64,000 nt of DNA from an uncultured Polaribacter sp. (GCA_943846595.1 OX044355.1:496001-560000); one strand, 5' to 3'. Numbered from the stretch's first letter, positions 27,597 through 36,924 are shown. Notes: a model not told the origin generated them from the letters alone. Program-made: numbers and translations.

Positions 27597-29389
27597 TTTT
27601 TTTCTGGATGATAAAATTCATATACTTTTAAAGCTCTCGCATTCCCAATTTCTGTTTTTAGCGCTTCAAAAGAAGCTTCTTTTACTCTTTTTGCCGACTT
27701 AAATTTACGCAATAGATTGGTAATTGTTTGTGCACCAATGGCTGGAATTTGCTCTAATTCTGATTGAATAGCACTCTTACTTCGTTTGTTTCTATGAAAT
27801 GTAATCCCAAAGCGGTGTGCTTCGTTCCTTAAGTGTTGGGTAATTTTTAGAGTTTCTGATTTCTTGTCCAGGTACAAAGGTATTGGGTCGTCGGGATAAT
27901 AGATTTCTTCCAACCTTTTTGCAATTCCAATAATCGCAATTTTCCCTCTTAATCCTAAGTCATCCAACGCTTTTAAACCCGAAGAAAGTTGTCCTTTCCC
28001 ACCATCAACAATAATTAATTGTGGTAAAGAAGCTTCTTCTTCCAATAATCGTTTGTAACGTCTATAAACGACTTCCTCCATCGAGGCAAAATCGTCAGGA
28101 CCTTCTACCGTTTTTATATTGTAGTGTCGATATTCTTTCTTGCTTGGCTTCCCGTCTCTAAAAACTACACATGCTGCCACTGGATGGGTTCCTTGAATGT
28201 TAGAGTTGTCAAAACACTCAATATGCCTTGGATCTTGTGAGAGTCGCAAATCTTTTTTCATTTGCGCCATAATTCTTTTTACATGCCTTTCCGGATCAAC
28301 AATTTTAATTTGCTTAAACTGCTCTTGTCGATAGTATTTTGCATTCCTTTCGGAAAGTTCTATAATTCGTTTTTTATCTCCTAGTTTTGGAATGGTCACT
28401 TTCAATTCTTCTCCCAAATCTACTTGAAACGGCACATAAATTTCTTTGGTTTGAGAATTGAATCGGTGTCTAATTTCAACGATAAACAGCTCCAACATTT
28501 GCTTATCTGTCTCGTCTAATTTCTTTTTAATTTCTGTTGTATGGGATTGAATAATGGCACCATTAGATATTTTAAAGAAATTTGCATATCCATGGGTTTC
28601 ATCCGAGATAATAGAAAACACATCAACGTTGTTAATAGACGGATTGATAATGGTAGATTTTGCTTGGTAATTCGACAACAAACTAACTTTCTCTTTTATT
28701 TTTTGTGCTTCTTCAAACTCCATGTTTTCAGAAAAAGCAAGCATCATCTGATTAAATTTATCGAGGCTTTCTTTAAAATTTCCTTTAACAATATTCCGAA
28801 TGGCAGTAATTTCTTCTTGGTATTTTATTTCGGTTTGCAAACCTTCACACCCGCCTTTACAGTTTTTTAAATGGTACTCTAAGCATACTTTGTATTTTCC
28901 TTCATTAATTTTTTGTTGACTTAAATCGTAACTACAAGTTCTAATGGAATACAATTCTTTAATTAAATCCAACAAAACTCTTACCGTTTTTATATTGGTG
29001 TACGGTCCAAAATACTCCGAACCGTCTTTAATGTACCTGCGGGTCATAAAAACTCTTGGGAAACGCTCCTTTTTAATACAAATCCAAGGGTAGGTTTTAT
29101 CATCTTTCAATAAAATATTATACTTGGGTTTGTATTTTTTAATGAGGTTATTTTCTAATAAAAGAGCATCTGTTTCTGTATCAACAACAATGTGCTTTAT
29201 GTCTACAATTTGTTTCACTAATATGCGTGTTTTTGCATTTTCGTGATTTTTAGTAAAATAGGAAGTAACTCTTTTCTTTAAATTTTTGGCTTTTCCAACA
29301 TAAATAACGTCTTCATTTTTATCATAATACTGATATACCCCAGGAGAGTCTGGCAAGGTTTTTAATTGAAGTTCTAATGATGCTGCCAT
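27593..29389 (-). CDS. uvrC: Excinuclease ABC subunit C
   Basis: Nucleotide-excision-repair nuclease, 598 residues. GIY-YIG domain at the N terminus (GVYQYYDKNEDVIYVGKAKNL, about 15-36), a UvrB-interacting UVR motif near 205-240 (QMMLAFSENMEFEEAQKIKEKV), the RNase H-like UvrC core with IECFDNSNIQG (about 400) and LIIVDGGKGQL, and C-terminal helix-hairpin-helix repeats (LEQIPAIGAQT). Overlaps the patatin gene by 4 bp, hence a bicistronic unit with a promoter candidate at 29394-29422. Confidence 0.97.
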   Translation of the reverse strand: MAASLELQLKTLPDSPGVYQYYDKNEDVIYVGKAKNLKKRVTSYFTKNHENAKTRILVKQIVDIKHIVVDTETDALLLENNLIKKYKPKYNILLKDDKTYPWICIKKERFPRVFMTRRYIKDGSEYFGPYTNIKTVRVLLDLIKELYSIRTCSYDLSQQKINEGKYKVCLEYHLKNCKGGCEGLQTEIKYQEEITAIRNIVKGNFKESLDKFNQMMLAFSENMEFEEAQKIKEKVSLLSNYQAKSTIINPSINNVDVFSIISDETHGYANFFKISNGAIIQSHTTEIKKKLDETDKQMLELFIVEIRHRFNSQTKEIYVPFQVDLGEELKVTIPKLGDKKRIIELSERNAKYYRQEQFKQIKIVDPERHVKRIMAQMKKDLRLSQDPRHIECFDNSNIQGTHPVAACVVFRDGKPSKKEYRHYNIKTVEGPDDFASMEEVVYRRYKRLLEEEASLPQLIIVDGGKGQLSSGLKALDDLGLRGKIAIIGIAKRLEEIYYPDDPIPLYLDKKSETLKITQHLRNEAHRFGITFHRNKRSKSAIQSELEQIPAIGAQTITNLLRKFKSAKRVKEASFEALKTEIGNARALKVYEFYHPEKK

Positions 29390-29393
29390 CTAA

Positions 29394-29422
29394 CGAAAAT
29401 ACACATTTTAATACAGTAGCAA
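29394..29422 (-). promoter_or_regulatory. Putative promoter of uvrC-patatin (TTG-N18-TATTTTCG)
   Basis: Minus strand: TTG (29420-29422), 18-bp spacer, then TATTTTCG (29394-29401), one mismatch from TAnnTTTG. It ends 5 bp from the ATG, implying an almost leaderless mRNA. Confidence 0.35.
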
Positions 29423-29519
29423 CAGGATCTATCTGAAAATATTGGCATCTAAAATATTAAAATTAGCGCTGATCCCTTCGATCAAATACGCCTCTTTACA
29501 ACTTAAATCAGCCCCCATA

Positions 29520-30140
29520 TTATTCCGGCATTATAGTCTCTTCTTTTGGAAACGCCTTTTTACTGTACAGAAAGAGAAGTACTACACCAATGCTAATAAA
29601 GGCATCAGCTGGGTTAAAAATATATTGGAAAAAAGTAAAGTTATCGCCACCAACATAGGGAATCCATACTGGTAAAGTCGCATTTTCAATAAACGGAAAA
29701 TAAAACATATCTACAACTTTTCCATAAAACAACTCTCCATAAGGCTCTTCGGGGAAAAGGGTTGCAACTCGGTGAGCAGAAGAGTTAAAAATGACCCCAT
29801 AAAAAATAGAGTCAATGATATTCCCTACTGCGCCAGAAAAAATTAAAGCAATCGCAAAAATCACTGCATTGTGGGTTGCTCTTTTAATGTGTTGTGCCAA
29901 CCAATAAATAATTGCAGAAACAGCGACTAATCGAAATAAGGTGAGAAATAATTTGCCCGATTTGCCTCCAAATTCCCAGCCCATTGCCATTCCATTATTT
30001 TCAACAAAATGAATTTTAAACCAACTAAAAACGTCAAAACCGTCATTAAGAGCATAATGTGTTTTCACGTATACTTTCAATATTTGATCTAAAGTAATTG
30101 CAATTAGAATTGTAAGAATTGCCAGCGTCTTTTTTGACAT
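29520..30140 (-). CDS. lspA: Lipoprotein signal peptidase (signal peptidase II)
   Basis: Inner-membrane aspartyl protease that cleaves prolipoprotein signal peptides. 206 residues from ATG 30140, four transmembrane segments. FVENNGMAMG (45-54), GAVGNIIDS with catalytic D110 and FNPADAF with catalytic D179 are the family motifs. The periplasmic loop between the two aspartates is extended (about 115-172), as in other Bacteroidota LspA. A frame extension of 7 codons upstream is not conserved sequence. Downstream partner of the secreted-protein gene at 30176. Confidence 0.96.
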   Translation of the reverse strand: MSKKTLAILTILIAITLDQILKVYVKTHYALNDGFDVFSWFKIHFVENNGMAMGWEFGGKSGKLFLTLFRLVAVSAIIYWLAQHIKRATHNAVIFAIALIFSGAVGNIIDSIFYGVIFNSSAHRVATLFPEEPYGELFYGKVVDMFYFPFIENATLPVWIPYVGGDNFTFFQYIFNPADAFISIGVVLLFLYSKKAFPKEETIMPE

Positions 30141-30175
30141 TTTATTGGGTTTTATATGCAAAAATAAGAATATTA

Positions 30176-30829
30176 TTATGGTTTAAGAGTCGTTAAGAAA
30201 ATATTCCCTTTTGTAGTTCTTATGGTAAAGTTTTGAGAAGTGTTTTTTGTTTTTTTATAAAAATTTTCTTGTTGAATTTCTTGATCAATAGCAATCGTTC
30301 CACGCGTTGATGCCACATCAATATTCTGAGCTTTTAAAGTTGCCAAAACACTGCCTTCATAAAATTTTACCTTTGTCTTTTTTTGAATTGTATCTAATTT
30401 TATAAGTCCTTTTTCAATATAAATATCCATTGGACCACCATAACTTTTAGCGGCAATATTAATTTCTTCTCCAAAAATAATGACTGCTTTGTTCTTTGGG
30501 ATTTTAATAATTGCACTCGCTCTTTGCAATCTTTTCGTAATAAACTTCCTAAAAACAGGGGCTTCTTTTACCATTGCTGGAATCTGAAATTCAATTTTCG
30601 CAATATCATCAGACGCATTATAAACAATATGTTGGTTGCTAGGGTTTTCTGCGAACAAGTAGATCTCCAAAAACTCGGAGTTCGAATTTTTCAATACAAA
30701 ATCATCTAAACCTATCGTAGAAATTTCTACTTGAGTTGCAGTGGTTTGTACTTTTTTTATTACTTTCTTTTGTGCACCGATTATTTGCGGAAGAAAGAGC
30801 AAGAAGAAAAATACAGCACTTTTTTTCAT
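30176..30829 (-). CDS. Secreted protein of unknown function
   Basis: 217 residues with a clear signal peptide (MKKSAVFFFLLFLPQIIGAQ). The rest is rich in alternating hydrophobic strands (VEISTIGLDDFVL, AIIKIPKNKAVIIFG, VASTRGTIAI, FTIRTTKGNIFL), a pattern suggesting a beta-helix/beta-sandwich like DUF4097-type adhesin-like proteins, but I do not recognise a family with confidence. The ATG at 30829 gives the better signal peptide than a GTG two codons upstream. It lies between the dksA terminator and lspA, 35 bp from lspA, so probably co-transcribed with it. Confidence 0.65.
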   Translation of the reverse strand: MKKSAVFFFLLFLPQIIGAQKKVIKKVQTTATQVEISTIGLDDFVLKNSNSEFLEIYLFAENPSNQHIVYNASDDIAKIEFQIPAMVKEAPVFRKFITKRLQRASAIIKIPKNKAVIIFGEEINIAAKSYGGPMDIYIEKGLIKLDTIQKKTKVKFYEGSVLATLKAQNIDVASTRGTIAIDQEIQQENFYKKTKNTSQNFTIRTTKGNIFLTTLKP

Positions 30830-30901
30830 GAACACAGAAATTCTATGGGATTGTCTTTTGTTATTACGCCTCTTTTTTCAATCGTAATCGAAAAATATAT
30901 T

Positions 30902-30931
30902 AAAAAAAGCTTCCAAAATTTGGAAGCTTTT
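30902..30931 (-). terminator. Intrinsic terminator after the dksA-like gene
   Basis: A 27-bp palindrome (arms 30905-30917 and 30919-30931, AAAAGCTTCCAAA) six bases after the dksA stop; on the minus strand it ends in a run of seven T. It separates ileS-dksA from the lspA pair. Confidence 0.9.
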
Positions 30932-30936
30932 AAGTA

Positions 30937-31314
30937 TTATTGCTTGCGTTTTGCTTCTATACTTAAGGTGGCGTGAGGCACTAAAAGTAGGCGTTGTTTT
31001 TGAATTAATTTACGCGTAACTCTACAAACACCATAAGTTTTATTTTCAATTCGTAACAACGCATTTTTTAAATCACGAATAAACTTTTCTTGACGAATTG
31101 CCAACTGAACATTCGCTTCTTGGCTCATTACTTCTGAACCGTCATCAAAAGACTTGAATGAAGGCGAAGTATCATCGGTACCATTGTTTGCATCGTTTTT
31201 ATATGAACTCTGCAACAATGCTAAATCAGATTCTGCGCGTTCGATTTTTTTAAGAATAAGTGCTTTAAACTCTTGTAAATCTTCATCTGAATATCCTACT
31301 TTAATCTCTGACAT
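30937..31314 (-). CDS. DksA/TraR-like RNA polymerase-binding protein, zinc-finger cysteines largely missing
   Basis: 125 residues. An N-terminal coiled-coil pair (about 10-45 and 62-92) with an acidic connection (SFDDGSE) resembles the DksA tip that enters the RNA polymerase secondary channel. The C-terminal module YGVCRVTRKLIQKQRLLLVPHATLSIEAK aligns with the DksA zinc finger, but only C97 of the four canonical cysteines is present; Thr, Ser and Ala occupy the others. Bacteroidota homologues often show this CRVT form, so it is probably functional without zinc. Three bases from the ileS stop: ileS-dksA operon, closed by a strong terminator. Confidence 0.88.
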   Translation of the reverse strand: MSEIKVGYSDEDLQEFKALILKKIERAESDLALLQSSYKNDANNGTDDTSPSFKSFDDGSEVMSQEANVQLAIRQEKFIRDLKNALLRIENKTYGVCRVTRKLIQKQRLLLVPHATLSIEAKRKQ

Positions 31315-31317
31315 CTT

Positions 31318-34300
31318 TTACATTTTTTCGATTAATATTTTGCTTATAATGGTATCAAACGCGATCTCCGTTCCTGCATCTAATGCATCTACAAAAACCA
31401 ATTCTTGCGTTAATGTTTCGCTCATAATATATGCTTTATTCTCTTGAATAGCATGTTGCAAGTTTTCAAAATTTAAAACGGTTAATCTAATTTTATCTGT
31501 TACCTCTAAACCTATGTCTTTACGTGCATTTTGAATTCTGTTGACCAATTCTCTGCCAACACCTTCCTTACGGAGTTCTTCTGTAATTGTAACATCTAAA
31601 GCAACCGTTAATCCACCTTCATTTGCAACTAGCCAACCTTCAATATCCTTTGAGGATATTTCTACATCTTCGCGCTCTAAAGTTATCTCTTTTCCATTAA
31701 TTTCTAAAGAAATATTGCCATATTTTTCAATTTTAATAATATCTTCTTTCGTAAATCGCTGAACCTCAGCAGCAATAAAACGCATCTCTTTTCCAAACTT
31801 TGGCCCTAATGCTTTGAAATTTGGTTTAATTTGTTTGATTAAAATATCGGAAGCGTCTTCTAAAATTTGAACTTCTTTGATATTAACCTCGTGCTTTATT
31901 AAATTTGAAACAGCTAAAATTTCTTCTTTCTGTTGATCGTTATCAACAGGAATCATAATTTTCTGTAAAGGCTGACGTACTTTAATCTTCTCTTTTGCCC
32001 TTAAAGAAAGAACTAAAGAAGAGATGATTTGTGCATTTTCCATCTTGCGTTCTAAAGAAGCATCAATAAAACGGGCATCCGATTTTGGGAAATCTGCCAA
32101 ATGAATACTTTCTGAAGTTTCTTTCCCTGTAACCGTATTTAAATCTTGATATAATTTGTCCATAAAAAACGGAGCAATAGGTGCACTTAGTTTCGCAATG
32201 GTGACCATACAGGTGTACAAGGTTTGGTATGCAGAAATCTTATCTGTTTGATAATCTCCTTTCCAAAAACGTCTTCTACTTAGACGCACATACCAATTAC
32301 TTAAATGATCTTGTGTAAAATCTGAAATCGCTCTAGCTGCTCTCGTAGGCTCATATGCTTCGTAAAATTTATCTACTTTAGCAATTAAAGTGTGTAATTC
32401 TGATAAAATCCATCGGTCTATTTCTGGTCTTTTTTCTAAAACAATGTCCTCTTCATGATAAGCAAAACCGTCAATATTTGTGTATAAAGTAAAGAATGAA
32501 TAGGTGTTGTAAAGCGTTCCGAAGAACTTCCTTTTAACCTCTTCAATACCTTCCAAATCAAATTTTAAATTGTCCCAAGGGTTTGCATTGGCAATCATAT
32601 ACCAACGTGTTGCATCTGCACCATAGGTAGCTAGTGTTGTAAACGGATCTGTGGCGTTCCCTAAACGTTTGGACATTTTGTGTCCGTTCTTATCCAATAC
32701 CAAACCATTAGAAACCACATTTTTGTAAGCAACAGAATCAAAAACCATGGTTGCTATTGCATGCAATGTATAAAACCACCCTCTTGTTTGATCGACTCCT
32801 TCTGCAATAAAATCTGCTGGAAACGATTGGTTCCCATCAATTTTTTGTTCATTTTCAAACGGATAATGCCATTGTGCATAAGGCATAGATCCCGAGTCGA
32901 ACCAAACATCAATCAAATCGCTTTCACGATGCATCGGTTGACCTGATGGCGAAACCAACACAATTTCATCCACAATATTTTTATGCAAATCGATCTTTGC
33001 ATAGTTTTCTTCAGACATGTTTCCAACCTCAAAACTTGAAAAAATATCTTCACTCATGATACCCGCAGCTACAGCACGGAGCATTTCTTCTTTTAATTCT
33101 TTGACAGAACCAATACAAATTTCTTCTTTACCATCTTCTGTTCTCCAGATTGGCAAGGGGATCCCCCAATAACGTGAACGCGATAAGTTCCAATCGTTTG
33201 CGTTTGCCAACCAATTTCCAAAACGACCGGTTCCGGTAGATGCTGGTTTCCAATTAATCGTTTTGTTTAAAGAATGCATTCTGTCTTTTACATCCGTTAC
33301 TTTAATAAACCAGGAGTCTAATGGATAATACAAAATAGGTTTGTCGGTTCTCCAGCAATTTGGATAACTATGCTTGTATTTTTCAACCTTAAAGGCTTTG
33401 TTTTCTGTTTTTAATTTAATGGCCAACTCCACATCTACTGATTTTTCTGGTGCTTCTCCTTCCGGGTAATACTCATTTTTTACGTATTTTCCAGCAAATT
33501 CGGTAACTTCTGGCCTAAATCTTCCTTGCAAATCTACTAAGGGCACTAAATTATCGTTAGCATCTTTCACCAATAAGGGTGGAATTTCAGGAACAGCTTG
33601 TTTTGCGACCAAAGCATCATCTGCTCCGAAGGTAGGTGCAGTATGTACAATTCCGGTTCCATCTTCTGTAGTTACAAAATCTCCAGCAATCACTCTAAAA
33701 GCATCTTGTTTGTTTTCAAAGTCACAACCATAATCTAAAATTTGTTCGTACTTGATATCGATTAAATCATTCCCTAGAAATTCTTTTACTCGATAAAAAG
33801 GAATCTTTTTATCCCCAGAATTATAACTCGATAATGCTTCCGAAGTTGTGACTTCAAAATTATTTTTCCCGCCAAATTGCTTCTCAATTAATTTTTTTGC
33901 CAACACCACTTTGGTTGGTTCAAAGGTATATTGATTGAATGTATCCACTAAAACATATTCAATTTTTGGCCCCACTGTTAAGGCTGTATTACTTGGCAAT
34001 GTCCAAGGTGTAGTCGTCCAAGCAAGGAAATAAACCGCTCCTTGATTTTGTAAAAATTCGGGAAGAGTGTTTTCGATGGTTTTAAATTGTGCAACAATAG
34101 TGGTGTCTGTTACATCTTGATAGGTTCCTGGTTGATTGAGTTCGTGTGAGCTTAAACCGGTTCCAGCCTTTGGAGAATAGGGCTGAATGGTATACCCTTT
34201 ATAGATTAATTTCTTATTGTAAATTTCTTTCAACAACCACCAAACAGACTCCATGTATTTTGGTTCGTAGGTAACATATGGATCTTCCATATCTACCCAA

Positions 34301-34725
34301 TAGCCCATTTTCTGGGTCAAATCGTTCCAGATATGCGTATATCGCATGACTGCTTTTCTACAGGCAGCATTGTAGTCCTCTACGGAAATTTTCGTTCCAA
34401 TATCTTCTTTGGTAATTCCAAGTTCTTTTTCTACTCCCAATTCAATCGGCAATCCATGCGTATCCCAGCCCGCTTTTCGCTTCACTTGAAATCCTTTCAT
34501 GGTTTTATAACGAGGAAAAATATCTTTAATCGCACGCGCTAAAACGTGGTGAACCCCTGGCAATCCGTTTGCAGAAGGTGGGCCTTCAAAAAAAACGAAG
34601 GGTTCTTTGCCCTCTCTAGTGGTAACACTTTTTTCGAAGATGTTATTTTCTTCCCAATAACTCAGCATTTCTTCTGCTATGTTTGGTAAGTCAAGTCCTT
34701 TATATTCAGGGAATTTCGCGCTCAT
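31318..34725 (-). CDS. ileS: Isoleucine--tRNA ligase
   Basis: Class I synthetase charging tRNA-Ile. 1135 residues, the long Bacteroidota form. The HIGH-type motif is SANGLPGVHH (51-60); the editing domain spans about 200-440 (TTTPWTLPSNTAL, GTGIVHTAPTFGADD); KMSKR is at 683-687; an anticodon-binding domain and a long C-terminal region follow. The length and the GLPGVHH form of the motif resemble the eukaryote-like class of IleRS rather than the E. coli class. Followed after 3 bp by the dksA-like gene. Confidence 0.97.
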   Translation of the reverse strand: MSAKFPEYKGLDLPNIAEEMLSYWEENNIFEKSVTTREGKEPFVFFEGPPSANGLPGVHHVLARAIKDIFPRYKTMKGFQVKRKAGWDTHGLPIELGVEKELGITKEDIGTKISVEDYNAACRKAVMRYTHIWNDLTQKMGYWVDMEDPYVTYEPKYMESVWWLLKEIYNKKLIYKGYTIQPYSPKAGTGLSSHELNQPGTYQDVTDTTIVAQFKTIENTLPEFLQNQGAVYFLAWTTTPWTLPSNTALTVGPKIEYVLVDTFNQYTFEPTKVVLAKKLIEKQFGGKNNFEVTTSEALSSYNSGDKKIPFYRVKEFLGNDLIDIKYEQILDYGCDFENKQDAFRVIAGDFVTTEDGTGIVHTAPTFGADDALVAKQAVPEIPPLLVKDANDNLVPLVDLQGRFRPEVTEFAGKYVKNEYYPEGEAPEKSVDVELAIKLKTENKAFKVEKYKHSYPNCWRTDKPILYYPLDSWFIKVTDVKDRMHSLNKTINWKPASTGTGRFGNWLANANDWNLSRSRYWGIPLPIWRTEDGKEEICIGSVKELKEEMLRAVAAGIMSEDIFSSFEVGNMSEENYAKIDLHKNIVDEIVLVSPSGQPMHRESDLIDVWFDSGSMPYAQWHYPFENEQKIDGNQSFPADFIAEGVDQTRGWFYTLHAIATMVFDSVAYKNVVSNGLVLDKNGHKMSKRLGNATDPFTTLATYGADATRWYMIANANPWDNLKFDLEGIEEVKRKFFGTLYNTYSFFTLYTNIDGFAYHEEDIVLEKRPEIDRWILSELHTLIAKVDKFYEAYEPTRAARAISDFTQDHLSNWYVRLSRRRFWKGDYQTDKISAYQTLYTCMVTIAKLSAPIAPFFMDKLYQDLNTVTGKETSESIHLADFPKSDARFIDASLERKMENAQIISSLVLSLRAKEKIKVRQPLQKIMIPVDNDQQKEEILAVSNLIKHEVNIKEVQILEDASDILIKQIKPNFKALGPKFGKEMRFIAAEVQRFTKEDIIKIEKYGNISLEINGKEITLEREDVEISSKDIEGWLVANEGGLTVALDVTITEELRKEGVGRELVNRIQNARKDIGLEVTDKIRLTVLNFENLQHAIQENKAYIMSETLTQELVFVDALDAGTEIAFDTIISKILIEKM

Positions 34726-34839
34726 TTTCTTTCTTTTCTTATAAGAATGCGAAATTAAGGATTTTCTTGTAATTTTATGAGTTTGTGGGTAAGGAAGTTA
34801 CAAAATCACAAAATTTCATTTTAGGAACTTAGGGCGGAC

Positions 34840-35583
34840 CTAAAATCCGCGCGATGCTTTTATTTGCTCATAAGCAGACTGAATGCTTTGAAACTTTTCT
34901 TTGGCGCCTTTTAAGTGGGCAGCTCCTAAATCCTGTACTTTATCTGGATGGTATTTTTTGGCCATTTTTCGATAGGCTTTTTTTACTTCATCATTGGTAG
35001 CAGATTTTGAAATCTCTAAAATTTTATAATTGTTTTCCAAAGCATTGTAAAACATCGCTTTGATCGATTCAAAATCGGAAGGATTGATGTACAGATAGCT
35101 TGCAATTTTTTTAATCTCGGCTACTTCAACCTCCGCTACCTGACCGTCAGCTTTTGCAATACCAAATAAAAAATGAAGTAATTGTAAGCGAGAAGCATGG
35201 GGCATGTGTTGTCTAATTTGTATACAAACTTGCCGTGCCGAAACTTGCTTTTTTATAACTCCTTTAAACAACAGAAAGGCATTATTCGCTTTCTCTTTAC
35301 CATACATTCCAACGAACTGAGCCCTTACAAAATCAAGTTCTTTTGGATCTACTTTTCCATCTGCTTTTATAATGATGGATGCCAATACCAACAGACTAAT
35401 TTCAAAATCACCGGGATGCGTATTCACACGCCTGCCTTGTCGGTATTGATGTTCTTCTTTATGAAGGTCTTCTGCACTAAAACCATCCACAAAACTTCCT
35501 AAAGCAAAACCAACTGCAGCACCTATTGGTCCTCCTAGGGTAAAACCTAAGCCAGCTCCTAACCATTTTGAAAAACTTCCCAT
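34840..35583 (-). CDS. TerB-like/DnaJ-domain protein (DjlA-like co-chaperone)
   Basis: 247 residues. A glycine-rich N-terminal segment (GAGLGFTLGGPIGAAVGFALGSFVDG, 9-34) that may insert in or associate with the membrane, a TerB-like helical domain (about 60-175, with DGKVDPKE and ADGQVAEVE metal-type turns), and a C-terminal J domain (183-247) with HPD at 212-214 (KYHPDKV). This is the DjlA layout, a DnaK co-chaperone. Single gene with a good promoter just upstream. Confidence 0.88.
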   Translation of the reverse strand: MGSFSKWLGAGLGFTLGGPIGAAVGFALGSFVDGFSAEDLHKEEHQYRQGRRVNTHPGDFEISLLVLASIIIKADGKVDPKELDFVRAQFVGMYGKEKANNAFLLFKGVIKKQVSARQVCIQIRQHMPHASRLQLLHFLFGIAKADGQVAEVEVAEIKKIASYLYINPSDFESIKAMFYNALENNYKILEISKSATNDEVKKAYRKMAKKYHPDKVQDLGAAHLKGAKEKFQSIQSAYEQIKASRGF

Positions 35584-35603
35584 ATCTATTTTTCTATTTT
35601 CGT

Positions 35604-35632
35604 CAAATATAAAAGAATCTTCATTAATTCAA
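35604..35632 (-). promoter_or_regulatory. Promoter of the TerB/DnaJ gene (TTG-N18-TATATTTG)
   Basis: Minus strand: TTG at 35630-35632, 18-bp spacer, TATATTTG at 35604-35611. Both elements match the Bacteroidota consensus; the element ends 20 bp before the ATG. Confidence 0.55.
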
Positions 35633-35705
35633 TAAAAACTCGAAAGAGATCGTCTATGAAATCAATTTTATTGATGCGCTAATAAAAACATGTTCTATAC
35701 ATCTA

Positions 35706-35737
35706 TTTGATTCCTGTTTTAAATTGCATTATATTTG
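35706..35737 (+). promoter_or_regulatory. Promoter of the bacilliredoxin gene (TTTG-N20-TATATTTG)
   Basis: TTTG at 35706-35709 and TATATTTG at 35730-35737 with a 20-bp spacer; expected leader of about 17 nt before ATG 35761. Confidence 0.6.
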
Positions 35738-35760
35738 TCGATGAATTTATATTTGAAATT

Positions 35761-36171
35761 ATGTATCCAGAAGAATTAGTAAAACCAATGCGTGACGAAT
35801 TAATCAACGCAGGTTTTGAAGCATTATATACAGGCCAAGATGTTGAAAATGCATTGGCAAAAAAAGGAACAACGTTAGTGGTGGTAAATTCTGTATGTGG
35901 TTGTGCAGCAGGAACGGCTAGACCCGGAGCAATTGCTTCTTTAGGTGCAGAGAAAACACCAACAAACTTAACAACTGTTTTTGCAGGTGTAGACAAAGAA
36001 TCTACCCAAAAAGCAAGAGAGTTTATGATTCCATTTCCTCCATCTTCTCCAGCAATGGCATTATTTAAAGATGGTAATTTAGTTCACATGTTAGAGCGTC
36101 ATCATATTGAAGGTCGTTCTGCACAAATGATTGCACAAAATTTAGCGCAAGCCTACGACGAATTTTGTTAG
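35761..36171 (+). CDS. BrxA/BrxB family bacilliredoxin
   Basis: 136-residue thioredoxin-fold protein of the YphP/YqiW (DUF1094) family, which removes bacillithiol from oxidised protein thiols. The active-site CGC motif is at residues 46-48 (NSVCGCAAGTARPG), and ERHHIEGR near the C terminus is also conserved. Start at ATG 35761 (MYPEELV) matches the family; an upstream in-frame extension covers the promoter. Followed by a strong terminator. Its presence suggests a bacillithiol-type thiol system, though the biosynthesis genes are not in this window. Confidence 0.92.
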   Translation: MYPEELVKPMRDELINAGFEALYTGQDVENALAKKGTTLVVVNSVCGCAAGTARPGAIASLGAEKTPTNLTTVFAGVDKESTQKAREFMIPFPPSSPAMALFKDGNLVHMLERHHIEGRSAQMIAQNLAQAYDEFC

Positions 36172-36200
36172 GCACCTTTAAATTATAAAAAGAACAATTC

Positions 36201-36229
36201 AAAACCACGCAATTATGCGTGGTTTTTTT
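36201..36229 (+). terminator. Intrinsic terminator after the bacilliredoxin gene
   Basis: Eleven-base perfect stem (AAAACCACGCA 36201-36211 / TGCGTGGTTTT 36216-36226), 4-nt loop, seven T at 36223-36229. Confidence 0.9.
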
Positions 36230-36263
36230 ATTTTTATAGCAACTAAAATCTTGTGTTGAAAAG

Positions 36264-36923
36264 ATGAAATATTCAACAATTATTGAGACCACCATCACTT
36301 TTGTAAAAGAAGTACTTAAAAATGCCGAAGGAGGCCATGACTGGTTTCATATAGAACGCGTTTTTAAAAACACTCTTTTAATTGCAAAGGAAGAGCAAGT
36401 GGACACTTTGGTCGTTTCATTGGCAGCACTTTTACATGATATTGCAGATCCAAAATTTCATAACGGTGATGAAACCATTGGTCCTAAAAAAGCTAGTGAA
36501 TTTCTCATCAGTCAAAAGGTAGAGACAGCTACCATTGCACATGTAGTAAAGATTATACAACATATTTCTTACAAGAATTCTTTGGAGAAAAACGGTGAAA
36601 AGTTCACCTCTAAAGAATTGGAAGTCGTCCAAGATGCAGATCGGTTAGATGCCATTGGCGCCATTGGTATTGCGCGTTGTTTTAATTATGGTGGATTTAA
36701 AAATCGAGCATTGTACAACCCAGAAATTTTACCTAACTTATCAATGACAAAGGAAGTGTATAAAAATTCTAATGGCCCAACCATTAATCATTTTTATGAA
36801 AAACTGTTGCTCTTAAAGGATAAAATGAATACCGCTTCTGGAAAAAAAATAGCCATACAAAGACACGCTTTTATGGAAACATATCTAAAACAGTTTTATG
36901 ACGAATGGGAGGGTTTAAAATAG
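36264..36923 (+). CDS. HD-domain phosphohydrolase
   Basis: 219 residues, all-helical HD fold. Metal ligands are visible in GGHDWFHIERV (H25, H29), LLHDIADPK (H58-D59) and the later QDADRLDAIGAIGIARCF segment, the pattern of the YedJ/uncharacterised HD hydrolases. The specific phosphorylated substrate is unknown; nucleotide or phosphonate substrates are possible. Convergent with the 60-residue gene: the two stops are 1-2 bp apart. Confidence 0.85.
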   Translation: MKYSTIIETTITFVKEVLKNAEGGHDWFHIERVFKNTLLIAKEEQVDTLVVSLAALLHDIADPKFHNGDETIGPKKASEFLISQKVETATIAHVVKIIQHISYKNSLEKNGEKFTSKELEVVQDADRLDAIGAIGIARCFNYGGFKNRALYNPEILPNLSMTKEVYKNSNGPTINHFYEKLLLLKDKMNTASGKKIAIQRHAFMETYLKQFYDEWEGLK

Positions 36924-36924
36924 T

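Noticed and set aside
35748..35755. Second TATATTTG just before the bacilliredoxin ATG
   Set aside because: It lies 5 bp from the start codon; the copy at 35730-35737 has a properly spaced TTTG and is the better promoter.
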